Shown here: positions 43,114 through 51,336 of the stretch, in pieces
How the letters are laid out: every line of letters starts with the position of its first letter
How positions within the stretch are numbered: position 1 is the first letter of the stretch
From: Rhodocyclaceae bacterium
Lineage (GTDB): Bacteria > Pseudomonadota > Gammaproteobacteria > Burkholderiales > Rhodocyclaceae
Length of the DNA: 58,094 nt
Direction: 5' to 3'
Assembly: GCA_006218025.1 (NCBI GenBank)
Contig: VBWA01000041.1
Location: 1 to 58,094, forward strand
The notes under the pieces: generated by a model
The model's input: the letters and a program-made list of their open reading frames with translations, nothing else
Databases searched by the model: none
Told to the model about the DNA's origin: nothing
Program-made: the position numbers and the translations under genes

Positions 43114-43482
43114 ATGCAAAAAGGATTGATGTCCAATACAGGAGCCGGCCTCGCCGCCATTTCGCTGCTGCTGGCCGGCTGCGGCGAGATGAACGTCAAG
43201 AAGTATTTGCCCTTCGGCAGCGATGCGCCGCAGGAACGCTCGCGCACGCCACCCAACTCGACCGAGTACCAGTGCGCCGCCGGCAAGCGCTTCTACGTCC
43301 GCACGCTGGACGGCGGCGCCGCCGTCTGGCTGATCCTGCCGGAACGCGAAGTCCGTCTGAACAAGATAGGCTCAAGCACGCGCTACAGCAACGGCATCGC
43401 GGTGCTGGAGCTGAACGGCAACGAGGCCACGCTGACGGATGGCGCGGCGAGTTCCTTCACCGGCTGCAAGGCTTCACTGTAG
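43114..43482 (+). CDS. MliC-like lysozyme-inhibitor lipoprotein
   Basis: 122 residues. The signal ends in the lipobox LLLAGC, so it is lipid-anchored. The mature part follows the MliC/PliC pattern: YQCAAGKRFYVR, VWLILPEREVRL, STRYSNGIAVLELNGNEATL and a final GC. MliC blocks C-type lysozyme in the envelope. The ATG at 43114 has a GGAGA site; an upstream in-frame ATG is less likely. Confidence 0.72.
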   Translation: MQKGLMSNTGAGLAAISLLLAGCGEMNVKKYLPFGSDAPQERSRTPPNSTEYQCAAGKRFYVRTLDGGAAVWLILPEREVRLNKIGSSTRYSNGIAVLELNGNEATLTDGAASSFTGCKASL

Positions 43483-43483
43483 G

Positions 43484-43520
43484 GCGGATTTCAATCCGCG
43501 ATGGCCGGCTGAAGCCGGCC
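43484..43520. terminator. Double hairpin between convergent genes
   Basis: GCGGATT/AATCCGC followed by GGCCGGCT/AGCCGGCC. No long T run, but the place between the lipoprotein gene and the minus-strand zinc-ribbon gene suits bidirectional termination or a REP-like repeat. Confidence 0.5.
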
Positions 43521-43534
43521 CTGCATCCTGCCGG

Positions 43535-43690
43535 TCACAGGCAGGCCTGTTCCAGCGCCTTTTCGCAGCCGTCGCAAAAGCCGTCGTCGCCGACCGGTCC
43601 CGGCCTGCCGCATCTGCGGCACACGGGCTGCTCTTGTCTGGGTGGATTCGCGGTGTTGTCGTCTTCGGGCGGGATTGCCGCATCGGTCAT
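43535..43690 (-). CDS. Small zinc-ribbon-like protein (51 residues)
   Basis: Too short for most gene calls. The ATG at 43690 has AGGAG six bases upstream. The sequence has a charged N-terminus (MTDAAIPPEDDNTANPP) and two CxxC pairs, VCRRCGRPG and FCDGCEKAL, expected to bind one zinc. Function unknown; a nucleic-acid or protein-binding zinc ribbon is likely. Confidence 0.65.
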   Translation of the reverse strand: MTDAAIPPEDDNTANPPRQEQPVCRRCGRPGPVGDDGFCDGCEKALEQACL

Positions 43691-43858
43691 GGCACGCTCC
43701 TGATTGGGCGGCGCCAGGACGCGAAGCAGCGGTCCGGCGCAAAGTACGACGCAAAGTACGGCGCACTATACCTTGTCCGCCGACCGGGGCGAAACGCAGC
43801 GCCCGGCATCGGGACAAACATCCCGAGCCGCCTTGAGACAGTGTTAGGGTAACCCGCA
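43691..43858. other. Intergenic region upstream of gcr
   Basis: About 170 bp between divergent genes. It contains two near-identical GCGCAAAGTACG-like units (CGGCGCAAAGTACGACGCAAAG, split by two bases) and must hold the gcr promoter. No further feature recognised. Confidence 0.35.
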
Positions 43859-45835
43859 ATGGAACCCAATCGAGACCCGACGGCAGACACAAGTTCGTCC
43901 ATTGGCCGCCTCGTGGCGCTGGTCAATCGCCTGCGGCCCCAGCCCGCGGATGATGTCGCCGCCGCCACGGCCAACATCGGGCGCGAAATTGCGCGAATCG
44001 CCGCGCGGCCCGCCGAGGCCGCCATGCTGCGTGCCGATCTGCTGCATCTGCTGGCCCTGCCCAGCCAGGCCGCCTTCTATGCCGAAACCGGAATCCGCAC
44101 GGCGCTGGGCTTCTGGCTCGAACTGTCGCAGCGCATCGGCCACCAGTTTCTGCCGCCGGTGCGGGACGAGACGCGACTGCGCGACATCCTGCATGCGGTG
44201 TTTCATCGTCCCGCGGATCACGCCTGGGTCGCGGCGATCGACGACCGGCTCTGGCTCGAACTCGCGCAAGCGATGGGCCTGCCAGAAGTCGGCGCTGGCG
44301 ATACGGCGACCTCTGGCGACACGGCGGCAACGCTGGATGCCACGCTGACGGGCAACCTGCTCGAAGCCACCCGCATGCTGTCCTACCGGCTCGCCGGCGT
44401 CGCGCTCGATCGCGAGCTGCTGCGCGCCGACCCGGCACTGGAGCGCCACATGTCGCCCTTTCTGGCGCAGAACGCCGCACTGGTGCCCCTGCTGGAGCGC
44501 GCCCGCAGCGGCAGCGGCGACCCAACCGCAATCGAGGTGCGCGACATCGACGTGCTGCTCGACCAGTGCGAGACAATGCTTGACGGCGTGCGGCGCAAGG
44601 CCGCCGAGAATGGCATCAGCATTCGCCTTACCTACCTGCTGGCGCGCCAGCGGCAACTGATCGACCGCCTGCGCCTGCTGCTCGATCTTGGCGTCGCCGC
44701 AGACCGGCCGGCTCAAGCCGTGAACCTGATGAAAACCCTGCTCGCCGCCGAGCAGGCGCGCGACCAGGTGGGCGAATTCGTCGGCGAGAACCTCAGCCTG
44801 CTGGCCCGCAACGTCACCGACCACGCCGGCCGCCACGGCGAGCACTACGTCGCCGCGGACCGCGCCGAGTGGCAGGCCATGGCGAGGAGCGCCGCAGGCG
44901 GCGGCATCGTCATCGCCTGCATGGCAATGATCAAGATCCAGCTCGCCCTGCTGCACCTGCCGCCGCTGACCGAGGGCATCGCCTTCGGCCTCAACTACGG
45001 CATCGGCTTCGTGCTGATCCACCTGCTCGGCTTTGTCGTCGCCACCAAGCAGCCGGCCATGACCGCCGCCGCCATCGCCGCGACGCTGGAAGAATCGCGG
45101 CCGAAGGAACTCGAACGCCTGGGCGACTTCGTGCGCGATGTGATCCGCACCCAGTTCGTCGCCGTGCTGGGCAATGTCGGCCTCGCCGTGCCGGTGGCCT
45201 GCCTGATCGCCGCCGCCTGGCCCCTGCTGTTCGGTACCGCCATCGCCCCGGCGGAAAAGCTTGCGCACATGCTCGACGAAGTTCACCCCTTCGCCAGCGG
45301 CGCGCTGTTCTTTGCCGCCGTCGCCGGCGTCGGGCTGTTCCTCTCGGGCCTGGTCTCGGGCTATTTCGACAACCAGGCGCGCTACCATCACCTCGCGCAG
45401 CGAATTGCCGCGGCGCCGCGGCTGGCCTGGCTGGGCAGCGAGCGTGCGGCGCGCTTCGGCGCCTACCTCGACGCACACTACGGCGCGATTCTGGGCAACC
45501 TGTTTTTCGGCATGTACCTGGGGCTGGCCGGCGTGGTCGCCACGCTCACCGGACTGCCGGTGGACATCCGCCACGTGGCGTTCTCCAGCGCCAACCTGGG
45601 AACCGCGGCGACCACGCTGGGGCTGGCGGCCGTGGCCGACGCGCTGCCCTGGGCCATCGCCGGCGTCATCGCCATTGCGCTGGTGAATCTGGCGGTCAGC
45701 TTCGCCCTGGCGCTGCATGTGGCCCTGCAGTCGCGCCGCGTCGGCGCGACGCAGATCCTGCGCCTGGGCGTGCTGGTGCTGCAACGTTTGAGGAAAGAGC
45801 CGCTGTCGTTCTTCCTGCCGCCGCCGGAAAAATAG
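43859..45835 (+). CDS. Gcr-family membrane protein (annotated as site-specific recombinase)
   Basis: 658 residues. The N-terminal 370 residues are helical and soluble; the rest has several membrane segments (GIVIACMAMIKIQLALL, GIGFVLIHLLGFVVATKQPA, ALFFAAVAGVGLFLSGLVSG, ILGNLFFGMYLGLAGVVATL). It belongs to the family named SpecificRecomb/Gcr, found mainly in betaproteobacteria, whose recombinase label rests on weak evidence; no integrase or resolvase motif is visible. A strong copy of the dispersed repeat lies in its soluble half. Confidence 0.8.
   Translation: MEPNRDPTADTSSSIGRLVALVNRLRPQPADDVAAATANIGREIARIAARPAEAAMLRADLLHLLALPSQAAFYAETGIRTALGFWLELSQRIGHQFLPPVRDETRLRDILHAVFHRPADHAWVAAIDDRLWLELAQAMGLPEVGAGDTATSGDTAATLDATLTGNLLEATRMLSYRLAGVALDRELLRADPALERHMSPFLAQNAALVPLLERARSGSGDPTAIEVRDIDVLLDQCETMLDGVRRKAAENGISIRLTYLLARQRQLIDRLRLLLDLGVAADRPAQAVNLMKTLLAAEQARDQVGEFVGENLSLLARNVTDHAGRHGEHYVAADRAEWQAMARSAAGGGIVIACMAMIKIQLALLHLPPLTEGIAFGLNYGIGFVLIHLLGFVVATKQPAMTAAAIAATLEESRPKELERLGDFVRDVIRTQFVAVLGNVGLAVPVACLIAAAWPLLFGTAIAPAEKLAHMLDEVHPFASGALFFAAVAGVGLFLSGLVSGYFDNQARYHHLAQRIAAAPRLAWLGSERAARFGAYLDAHYGAILGNLFFGMYLGLAGVVATLTGLPVDIRHVAFSSANLGTAATTLGLAAVADALPWAIAGVIAIALVNLAVSFALALHVALQSRRVGATQILRLGVLVLQRLRKEPLSFFLPPPEK
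44284..44311 (-). repeat. Short dispersed repeat, copy 5 (in gcr)
   Basis: On the minus strand, CGTATCGCCAGCGCCGACTT, an exact core. It is followed by a partial second unit (GCGACACGGCGGC), giving [16 protein letters not shown] in the protein. Confidence 0.75.
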
Positions 45836-45871
45836 CCGCAGTGGCGATTGACTCGCGCTGCGGTCGGGATC

Positions 45872-46342
45872 TCAGTTGCAGCTGGCCTTGCAGGCGGCGC
45901 CGGTGCAGTCCGCGCCTCCATCGACCTTGCATTCCACCCGCGTCCGCCAGGTGAAGTTGACGCCCTCGGCATAGCTGCAGACGAGCAGCGTCATCTTGCC
46001 CTGCTTGGCGACCCTGACGCCGGAGGCCTTGGCGGCCTTGACGCTTGCCGGCGGCAGATCGCAGGAGACATAGGCATTGAAGAAGCCGTCCGCGGATTCC
46101 CACAGCGCAACGTTCTTCAACTTGCGGTAGCGCCGGTAGTCGGTACAGACGTCGGTCTCGCCCTTGTAGGCTTTTGCGTCGTCACTGCAATAGCCGGTGA
46201 AGGTGTATTTCAGTTCCTCCTCGGCGGGACAGGCGCCGACCTGCACGGCGGTGGCCAGATCGGGACAGGCCACGGTAGCGGCCAGGGCAGCGGGCGACAG
46301 CGGCGCGACCAACAGGGCAAGAAGCAACAAACTCGTTTTCAT
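45872..46342 (-). CDS. Exported cysteine-rich protein of unknown function
   Basis: 156 residues with a signal peptide (MKTSLLLLALLVAPLSPAALA). The mature part has ten cysteines spaced through it (VACPD, GACPA, GYCSD, DVCTD, VSCDL, LVCSY, VECKV, ADCTG, AACKASC), so several disulfides are likely in the periplasm. An AAGG site precedes the ATG. No family recognised. It converges on gcr with a CCGCAG/CTGCGG hairpin in the 36-base gap. Confidence 0.6.
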   Translation of the reverse strand: MKTSLLLLALLVAPLSPAALAATVACPDLATAVQVGACPAEEELKYTFTGYCSDDAKAYKGETDVCTDYRRYRKLKNVALWESADGFFNAYVSCDLPPASVKAAKASGVRVAKQGKMTLLVCSYAEGVNFTWRTRVECKVDGGADCTGAACKASCN

Positions 46343-46365
46343 CGGAACCTTCCGCAGTAACAGAA

Positions 46366-47298
46366 TCAAGTCGACAGTGTAGTGCTGCCGCCATCGGATT
46401 GGACCTGATCCGCCAGCCATTGGCGAAATGCGTCCACCGCGGGATTCGCCGCCGCCCGGTCCGCCAGCAGCAGGTAGTAGGAACGCGGATTGGAAAAGCG
46501 CTGCGGCAGCGGCGCCACCAGCTTGCCCTGGTCGAGCAAGTCGGTCACCAGCGCCAGCATGGCGAGTGCCACGCCCTGCCCGTCGAGGGCGGCGCGAATC
46601 GTCGGCTCATATTGGTTGAAGGCGATGCTGCCGGCCGGACGCAGCGCCGCGACACCCGCCATCTCCAGCCAGACCGGCCATGACAGCCACGGCCGCCGCT
46701 GATCCTCGTCTTCGTAGGCCAGCAGAACGTGGTGCGCCAGATCGGCCGGCTTCGCCAGCGGCTTGCCGGATTTTTTCAGCAAGGCCGGGCTGACCACCGG
46801 CAGCACCGTGTCGCCGAACAGGCGCAGCGCCGTCGCCGGCGCGTCGCGATCCTGCAGGTAGCGCACCGCCGCGTCGAAGCGCCCGCGCTCGAGATCGACC
46901 AGCCGCGTGTCGGCCGAGATGCGGATGTCGATGCCGGGATGCCTGCGGCGGAAGTCGGCCAGGCGCGGAATCAGCCAGAAGCTGGCAAAGGCCTGCGTCG
47001 TCGCCAACGTGACGGTCGGCTCCTCGCCGCCGCGCAACTCGGTCGCCGCCCGGCGCAACTCGGCAAAGGCGATCCCGGTGGCGCGCTGCAGCCGGTCGCC
47101 CGCGGGGGTGAGCCCCAGCGCGCGCGTCTTGCGCTCGAAGAGGCGTGTCGCCAGCGCCGACTCCAGGGCAATCACCTGTTTGCTCACCGCCGACTGCGTG
47201 ACGAAAAGCTCCTCGGCCGCGCGCGTGAAGCTCAGATGGCGCGCGGCGGCATCGAAGGCGCGCAAGGCTTCGAGCGGCGGCAGGTCGTCCTTACGCAT
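46366..47298 (-). CDS. LysR-family transcriptional regulator (GcvA-like)
   Basis: 310 residues. HTH: FDAAARHLSFTRAAEELFVTQSAVSKQVIALE. The effector domain (TLATTQAFASFWLIPRLADF) is of the GcvA type. It is divergent from the DUF2917 gene, which it probably controls, as this pair is often seen together. Confidence 0.88.
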   Translation of the reverse strand: MRKDDLPPLEALRAFDAAARHLSFTRAAEELFVTQSAVSKQVIALESALATRLFERKTRALGLTPAGDRLQRATGIAFAELRRAATELRGGEEPTVTLATTQAFASFWLIPRLADFRRRHPGIDIRISADTRLVDLERGRFDAAVRYLQDRDAPATALRLFGDTVLPVVSPALLKKSGKPLAKPADLAHHVLLAYEDEDQRRPWLSWPVWLEMAGVAALRPAGSIAFNQYEPTIRAALDGQGVALAMLALVTDLLDQGKLVAPLPQRFSNPRSYYLLLADRAAANPAVDAFRQWLADQVQSDGGSTTLST

Positions 47299-47393
47299 TC
47301 CGTTTTCTCATGTATAGCACGCCTCGATATCGCTGGTCGAACAATTCCGCTGCGCCAATAATCCGGTCACCCCAACAGTCCGGAGAAACCATC

Positions 47394-47741
47394 ATGGATG
47401 CCACTGCCTACCTTGCTTCCTCGCTCATCTGCCAGTCGCAGGAGAAGCGTCGCTCGCTGTTCGCGGCGGTCGCCATGCGGGCAGACGCCGACAATGCTAC
47501 CGAATTCCCGGTGGGAATGCATCTCCCCAGCGTCGAACGGACCCTGGCGAAGAACCAGATGCTCGCCCTGCCCGACGAGAACCTGACCCTGGTTTGCCTC
47601 AGCGGCGAACTCTGGCTCACCCGCGACGGCGACAGGGAAGACTACATCCTCGGACCCGGCCGCAGCTTTGCCGTCCGCCGCGGCGACGACGCAATTGTGC
47701 AAGCCTTGCGGGCGAGCCGGGTGAGGCTGGCTTCGACCTGA
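47394..47741 (+). CDS. DUF2917 protein
   Basis: 115 residues. The domain runs from about residue 45 (SVERTLAKNQMLALP, then LSGELWLTRDGDREDYIL, GPGRSFAVRRGDDAIVQAL), a small cupin-like beta fold of unknown function. The ATG at 47394 has GGAGA upstream. It is divergent from a LysR gene with 95 bases between. Confidence 0.78.
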   Translation: MDATAYLASSLICQSQEKRRSLFAAVAMRADADNATEFPVGMHLPSVERTLAKNQMLALPDENLTLVCLSGELWLTRDGDREDYILGPGRSFAVRRGDDAIVQALRASRVRLAST

Positions 47742-47797
47742 AGGCCAGTGTATCGGCGTCCATAGCCAAGGCTTGCCGGCCATGCGACGCCGGCTTC

Positions 47798-47879
47798 TAC
47801 TAATTCACGTCGAGATTAGTAGACAATTGCCGAAGGCAGTGGCTATACTAATTCCTACTAATCTTGATATGAATTAGTA
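47798..47879. promoter_or_regulatory. Operator-like inverted repeats before fic
   Basis: Two 25-base units in opposite orientation (47798-47822 and 47855-47879) agree at 22 of 25 positions as reverse complements; each is itself flanked by TACTAAT-type half-sites. A fifth TACTAATTC lies at 47846-47854. The second unit ends four bases before the fic ATG, so a bound protein would block the start. Confidence 0.7.
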
Positions 47880-47883
47880 CACC

Positions 47884-49227
47884 ATGAGACTGCCTGACAC
47901 CGCCCCTGAATTAGGACAATTGCTTCAGGATCTGCCCGTCGATAGATTGCAGGCGATCTTCCAGCACACCACGCCCCTGCCGAAAGGGCGATATCTCCAC
48001 TGGGACGAGTTGCGGTACAGAGATCCGCCCGAGGGATTATCGCGGACGGACTGGTGGGTCACCGTCATGCTGGCCCGCACTCCGCTGCTGCAAGCCCTGC
48101 CGCTATTGGACAAACGCGGGATTCCATTCCGATTCGCAACCCCCAGCCCGGTCCTGATCGATCTGCACCATATCGACCGGGATGCCGCAGGACAAATTCA
48201 TACGGCTGCCGGAGAGCCCCTCCGGGAAGACCCCAATCGCTACCTGATGAGCTCCCTCATCGAAGAGGCAATCACCTCGAGTCAGCTTGAAGGGGCCTCC
48301 ACGACGCGTCAAGTTGCCGCCGCCATGCTTCGCACCGGCAGGAAACCGCGCGACCATAGCGAAACGATGATCTTCAACAATTTTCGGGCGATGGAGCACT
48401 TGCGGTCACTGAAAACGCAGCCTCTGACTCCCGAGCGCATTCTGGAATTGCACCGCATCCTCACCGAAGACACCCTGGACAATCCTGAAGACGCGGGCCG
48501 CTTCAGGCAAGCCGATGCAGTGAAGCTTATCGACAGCCGGGACAATACCGTGCTGCACGATCCGCCCACCTGCACCGAGCTCCCCGCCCGTCTGGAAAGG
48601 CTTTGCGCGTTTGCCAACGCCGACGAAACCTCGTTGCCTTTCGTGCATCCTGTATTGCGGGCGATTCTGCTGCACTTCATGATCGGCTACGAGCATCCAT
48701 TCGAGGACGGCAACGGCCGCACGGCACGGGCGCTGTTTTACTGGTCGATGGCCAGAAGCGGCTACTGGCTGATGGAATACACCTCGATCAGCCACATTCT
48801 GCGCAGAGCTCCCGTCCGGTACATGCGGTCCTACCTGCACACGGAAACCGACGGCAACGATACGACCTACTTCCTGCTGCACCAACTCAGCACGATAAGG
48901 CGGGCAATCGTCGCCCTCCATGAGTACATCGACAGGAAGGTGCGCGAGCAAAAGGAAACCGAGCGACTGCTGTCCGCTTCACCGGAGCTGCGGACCCGGT
49001 TCAACCATCGGCAGGTAGCCCTCCTCACGCATGCCCTGCGCAACACCGGGGAAGGCTATCGAGTCGATGCGCATCAGCGATCCCACAATGTTGTCTACCA
49101 GACGGCTCGTAACGACTTGATGGACTTGCATGGACTCGGGCTGCTGGAAAAGGCAAAGCAGGGGAATGCCTATGTGTTTTTTGCGCCCGAGGACCTGCGC
49201 GACCGCCTTGCCGCACTGGCAAAGTAG
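47884..49227 (+). CDS. Fic-domain protein with helix-turn-helix C-terminus
   Basis: 447 residues. The Fic active site is HPFEDGNGRTARALFYW, which transfers AMP or another nucleotide part onto target proteins. An inhibitory-helix motif SSQLEG (S/TxxxEG) lies upstream in the same chain, so the enzyme should be self-inhibited (class II). The C-terminal 100 residues look like a winged helix (VALLTHALRN, VYQTARNDLMDLHGLGLLEK). That, with repeated half-sites at its promoter, suggests autoregulation. Confidence 0.88.
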   Translation: MRLPDTAPELGQLLQDLPVDRLQAIFQHTTPLPKGRYLHWDELRYRDPPEGLSRTDWWVTVMLARTPLLQALPLLDKRGIPFRFATPSPVLIDLHHIDRDAAGQIHTAAGEPLREDPNRYLMSSLIEEAITSSQLEGASTTRQVAAAMLRTGRKPRDHSETMIFNNFRAMEHLRSLKTQPLTPERILELHRILTEDTLDNPEDAGRFRQADAVKLIDSRDNTVLHDPPTCTELPARLERLCAFANADETSLPFVHPVLRAILLHFMIGYEHPFEDGNGRTARALFYWSMARSGYWLMEYTSISHILRRAPVRYMRSYLHTETDGNDTTYFLLHQLSTIRRAIVALHEYIDRKVREQKETERLLSASPELRTRFNHRQVALLTHALRNTGEGYRVDAHQRSHNVVYQTARNDLMDLHGLGLLEKAKQGNAYVFFAPEDLRDRLAALAK

Positions 49228-49250
49228 CCGGCATTTCTTCGGCCTGACGA

Positions 49251-50429
49251 TCAGCGCTTGATCGCCAGCGGCGCGAGCAGGCAAAAGATGCCGAGGCTGC
49301 CGGTGGCGAGCATCCAGCCCAGCGCGGAAGTGCTCCCGCCGCCGGCGTCGAGCACCGCACCGGCGACCAGCGGCGAGAGGAAACCGGCGCCGAAGCCGGC
49401 CATCGAATACACCGCCATCACCGCGCCGCGCCGGGCCGGGTCGGCCACCGACACGAGGCCGGCGGTGAGCGCCGCCGAATCGGCCATCACCACCGCCTGA
49501 TAGACCACCAGCAGCGCCAGCAGCGCGAGCGGCCAGCTCGCGGCCGCGCCCACCGCCCATGCCAGCACGCCCGAGGCGAGCATGACGACGAGGATGGTGC
49601 GGCGCCGGTCGTGGTGGCCGGCGAACTCGTTGCCGAGGATGCTGGCCGGAATGCCGACGAGGTTGATCAGCGCCGCCGCCGTGGCCGGCGCCAGCGGCAG
49701 GCTGCCCTGCGTCGCGGAAAACGCCAGCAGGCCGACGATCCACGAGCGCAGGCCGAACAGCTCCCAGCAATGCGCGGAATAGCCCAGCACGTAGCCGCGC
49801 ACCGCGCGATCCTTGAGCACCGCGAGCTGCGCGCCCACTCCCGGCACATGCCCGCCGTGCGGCGCCACCGGCCTGAGCCCGCGCAGGATCAGCGCGATCG
49901 CGACAAAGGGGCCGATGCCGCCGACGACGAAGGCCGCGCGCCAGTCGATCAGGGCGATCCAGCCCGACAACGCATACGAGAGTGCGGCGCCGATGCCGAA
50001 GGTCGAGGTGTAGAAGGCGATGTAGCGCGGCAGGCGCGGCCCGGCGACACGATCGGTGAGCGCCTTGAGGCCGGGCATGTAGGTGCCGGCCAGGCCCGCG
50101 CCGCCGATGGCCTGCAGCAGGCAGGCGGAAACCAGATCGCCGGCGAACAGGGCGAAGCCGACATGGCCGACCGAAGCCAGCAGACAACTGCCGGCATAAA
50201 CGCGCCGCGCATCCATGCGATCGGTGAGGCCCGAGAGCACCGGCACGGCGAGCATGTAGCCGGCAAAATAGCTGCCGCCGATGGCGCCCGCCTCCTTGCC
50301 GGAAAGCCCCCATGCCGCCTGCAGTTCCGGCAGCAGCGCCGGCCAGGTCGAAAAGCCGGTCATGCTGAAAACCGCCGCGACGCACAGCAGCAGGATGATG
50401 CTCGAATCCTTCATCGGCGCCGCGCTCAT
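49251..50429 (-). CDS. MFS transporter
   Basis: 392 residues with about twelve membrane segments. MFS motif A-like GLTDRMDARRVY between helices 2 and 3, and the repeat DRRRTILVVMLA in the second half. Substrate unknown. The start at 50429 (MSAAPMKDSS) is preferred; MKDSS at 50414 is possible. It lies downstream of the thioesterase gene in the same direction. Confidence 0.8.
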   Translation of the reverse strand: MSAAPMKDSSIILLLCVAAVFSMTGFSTWPALLPELQAAWGLSGKEAGAIGGSYFAGYMLAVPVLSGLTDRMDARRVYAGSCLLASVGHVGFALFAGDLVSACLLQAIGGAGLAGTYMPGLKALTDRVAGPRLPRYIAFYTSTFGIGAALSYALSGWIALIDWRAAFVVGGIGPFVAIALILRGLRPVAPHGGHVPGVGAQLAVLKDRAVRGYVLGYSAHCWELFGLRSWIVGLLAFSATQGSLPLAPATAAALINLVGIPASILGNEFAGHHDRRRTILVVMLASGVLAWAVGAAASWPLALLALLVVYQAVVMADSAALTAGLVSVADPARRGAVMAVYSMAGFGAGFLSPLVAGAVLDAGGGSTSALGWMLATGSLGIFCLLAPLAIKR

Positions 50430-50437
50430 GCGGGCTT

Positions 50438-50923
50438 TCAGCGCCGCAGGCGTTCGAGGCAGGCGCGGATCCCGGGCGGGATCGTCGTCGGCTTGATTTC
50501 CTTGCGCGAGACGAAGACATGCACGAAGCTGCCCAGCGCCGCGGGCGCCTCCTCGCCCTGGCGGAACAGCGCGATCTCGTAGCGCACCGACGACTTGCCC
50601 AGATGCGCGACGCGCAGGCCGGCGTCGATGGTCTCGGGAAACGCCAGCGGCGCCAGATAGCGGCATTGCGATTCGACGCAGTAGCCGACCACAGTGCCGT
50701 CGTGGATGTCGAGCCCGCCCTCGCGGATCAGGTGCTCGTTGATGACGGTGTCGAAGTAGCTGTAGTAGACGACGTTATTGACGTGGCCGTACACGTCGTT
50801 ATCCATCCAGCGCGTGGGGATCGCGAGGAAATGCGGGTAATCGGCGCGGCCTGGAACGGGGGAAGGTGTAGCGGAAGCCGCAGGGGATGTGGCGGGTGCG
50901 GCGGGCGTGGAAATGGAACTCAT
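50438..50923 (-). CDS. Acyl-CoA thioesterase (4HBT hotdog family)
   Basis: 161 residues. The hotdog active-site block is TRWMDNDVYGHVNNVVYYSYFD, shown here in part as MDNDVYGHVNN. The start is an ATG with AGGAAG upstream. The first 30 residues are a low-complexity Ala/Pro stretch. It hydrolyses acyl-CoA to acid and CoA; chain preference unknown. Confidence 0.82.
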   Translation of the reverse strand: MSSISTPAAPATSPAASATPSPVPGRADYPHFLAIPTRWMDNDVYGHVNNVVYYSYFDTVINEHLIREGGLDIHDGTVVGYCVESQCRYLAPLAFPETIDAGLRVAHLGKSSVRYEIALFRQGEEAPAALGSFVHVFVSRKEIKPTTIPPGIRACLERLRR

Positions 50924-50988
50924 CGTGCGCTTCCTGGATATCGAAGCGCCCGATGATACCAACAGGAGTCAGCTCGGCTGGCGGGCGC

Positions 50989-51192
50989 TCACTGCTGGTT
51001 GCGGTACATTGCGGCGAGAAAAGCCTCGGCGTCGACTTCCTGCGAAGTCGCCGCACGGTGCTGAACTTCCTGCAAGCCGAGCTGAAGCTCGGGGCTGGCA
51101 GGAGTCCACTCGGCGCCGAGGACTTCATCCTCGAACGCTCCGAATTCATCCTCAATGACTTTGCCTGTGTTCATATCCATCACCATCAACAT
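50989..51192 (-). CDS. Small acidic hypothetical protein (67 residues)
   Basis: Acidic, soluble, with AGGAG six bases before the ATG. Sequence begins MLMVMDMNTGKVIEDEFGAF and ends EAFLAAMYRNQQ. No family recognised. It is followed by the thioesterase gene in the same direction after about 65 bases. Confidence 0.6.
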   Translation of the reverse strand: MLMVMDMNTGKVIEDEFGAFEDEVLGAEWTPASPELQLGLQEVQHRAATSQEVDAEAFLAAMYRNQQ

Positions 51193-51336
51193 GTCGATCT
51201 CCTGTTACGGAACCGTACGCTTCAAAGGATATAACGCGGCCGGCGCAGAAAAGTTGAATGAGGTTTGAACTTATGCAATGTTGTTGTTTTAGCGCCACGA
51301 CATGCCGCCAGCCACGGGCGGCAAGACGATTGACCA

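Noticed and set aside
43859-45835. Gcr as a true site-specific recombinase working with the integron
   Set aside because: No tyrosine or serine recombinase motif; half of the protein is membrane-spanning. The name is historical.
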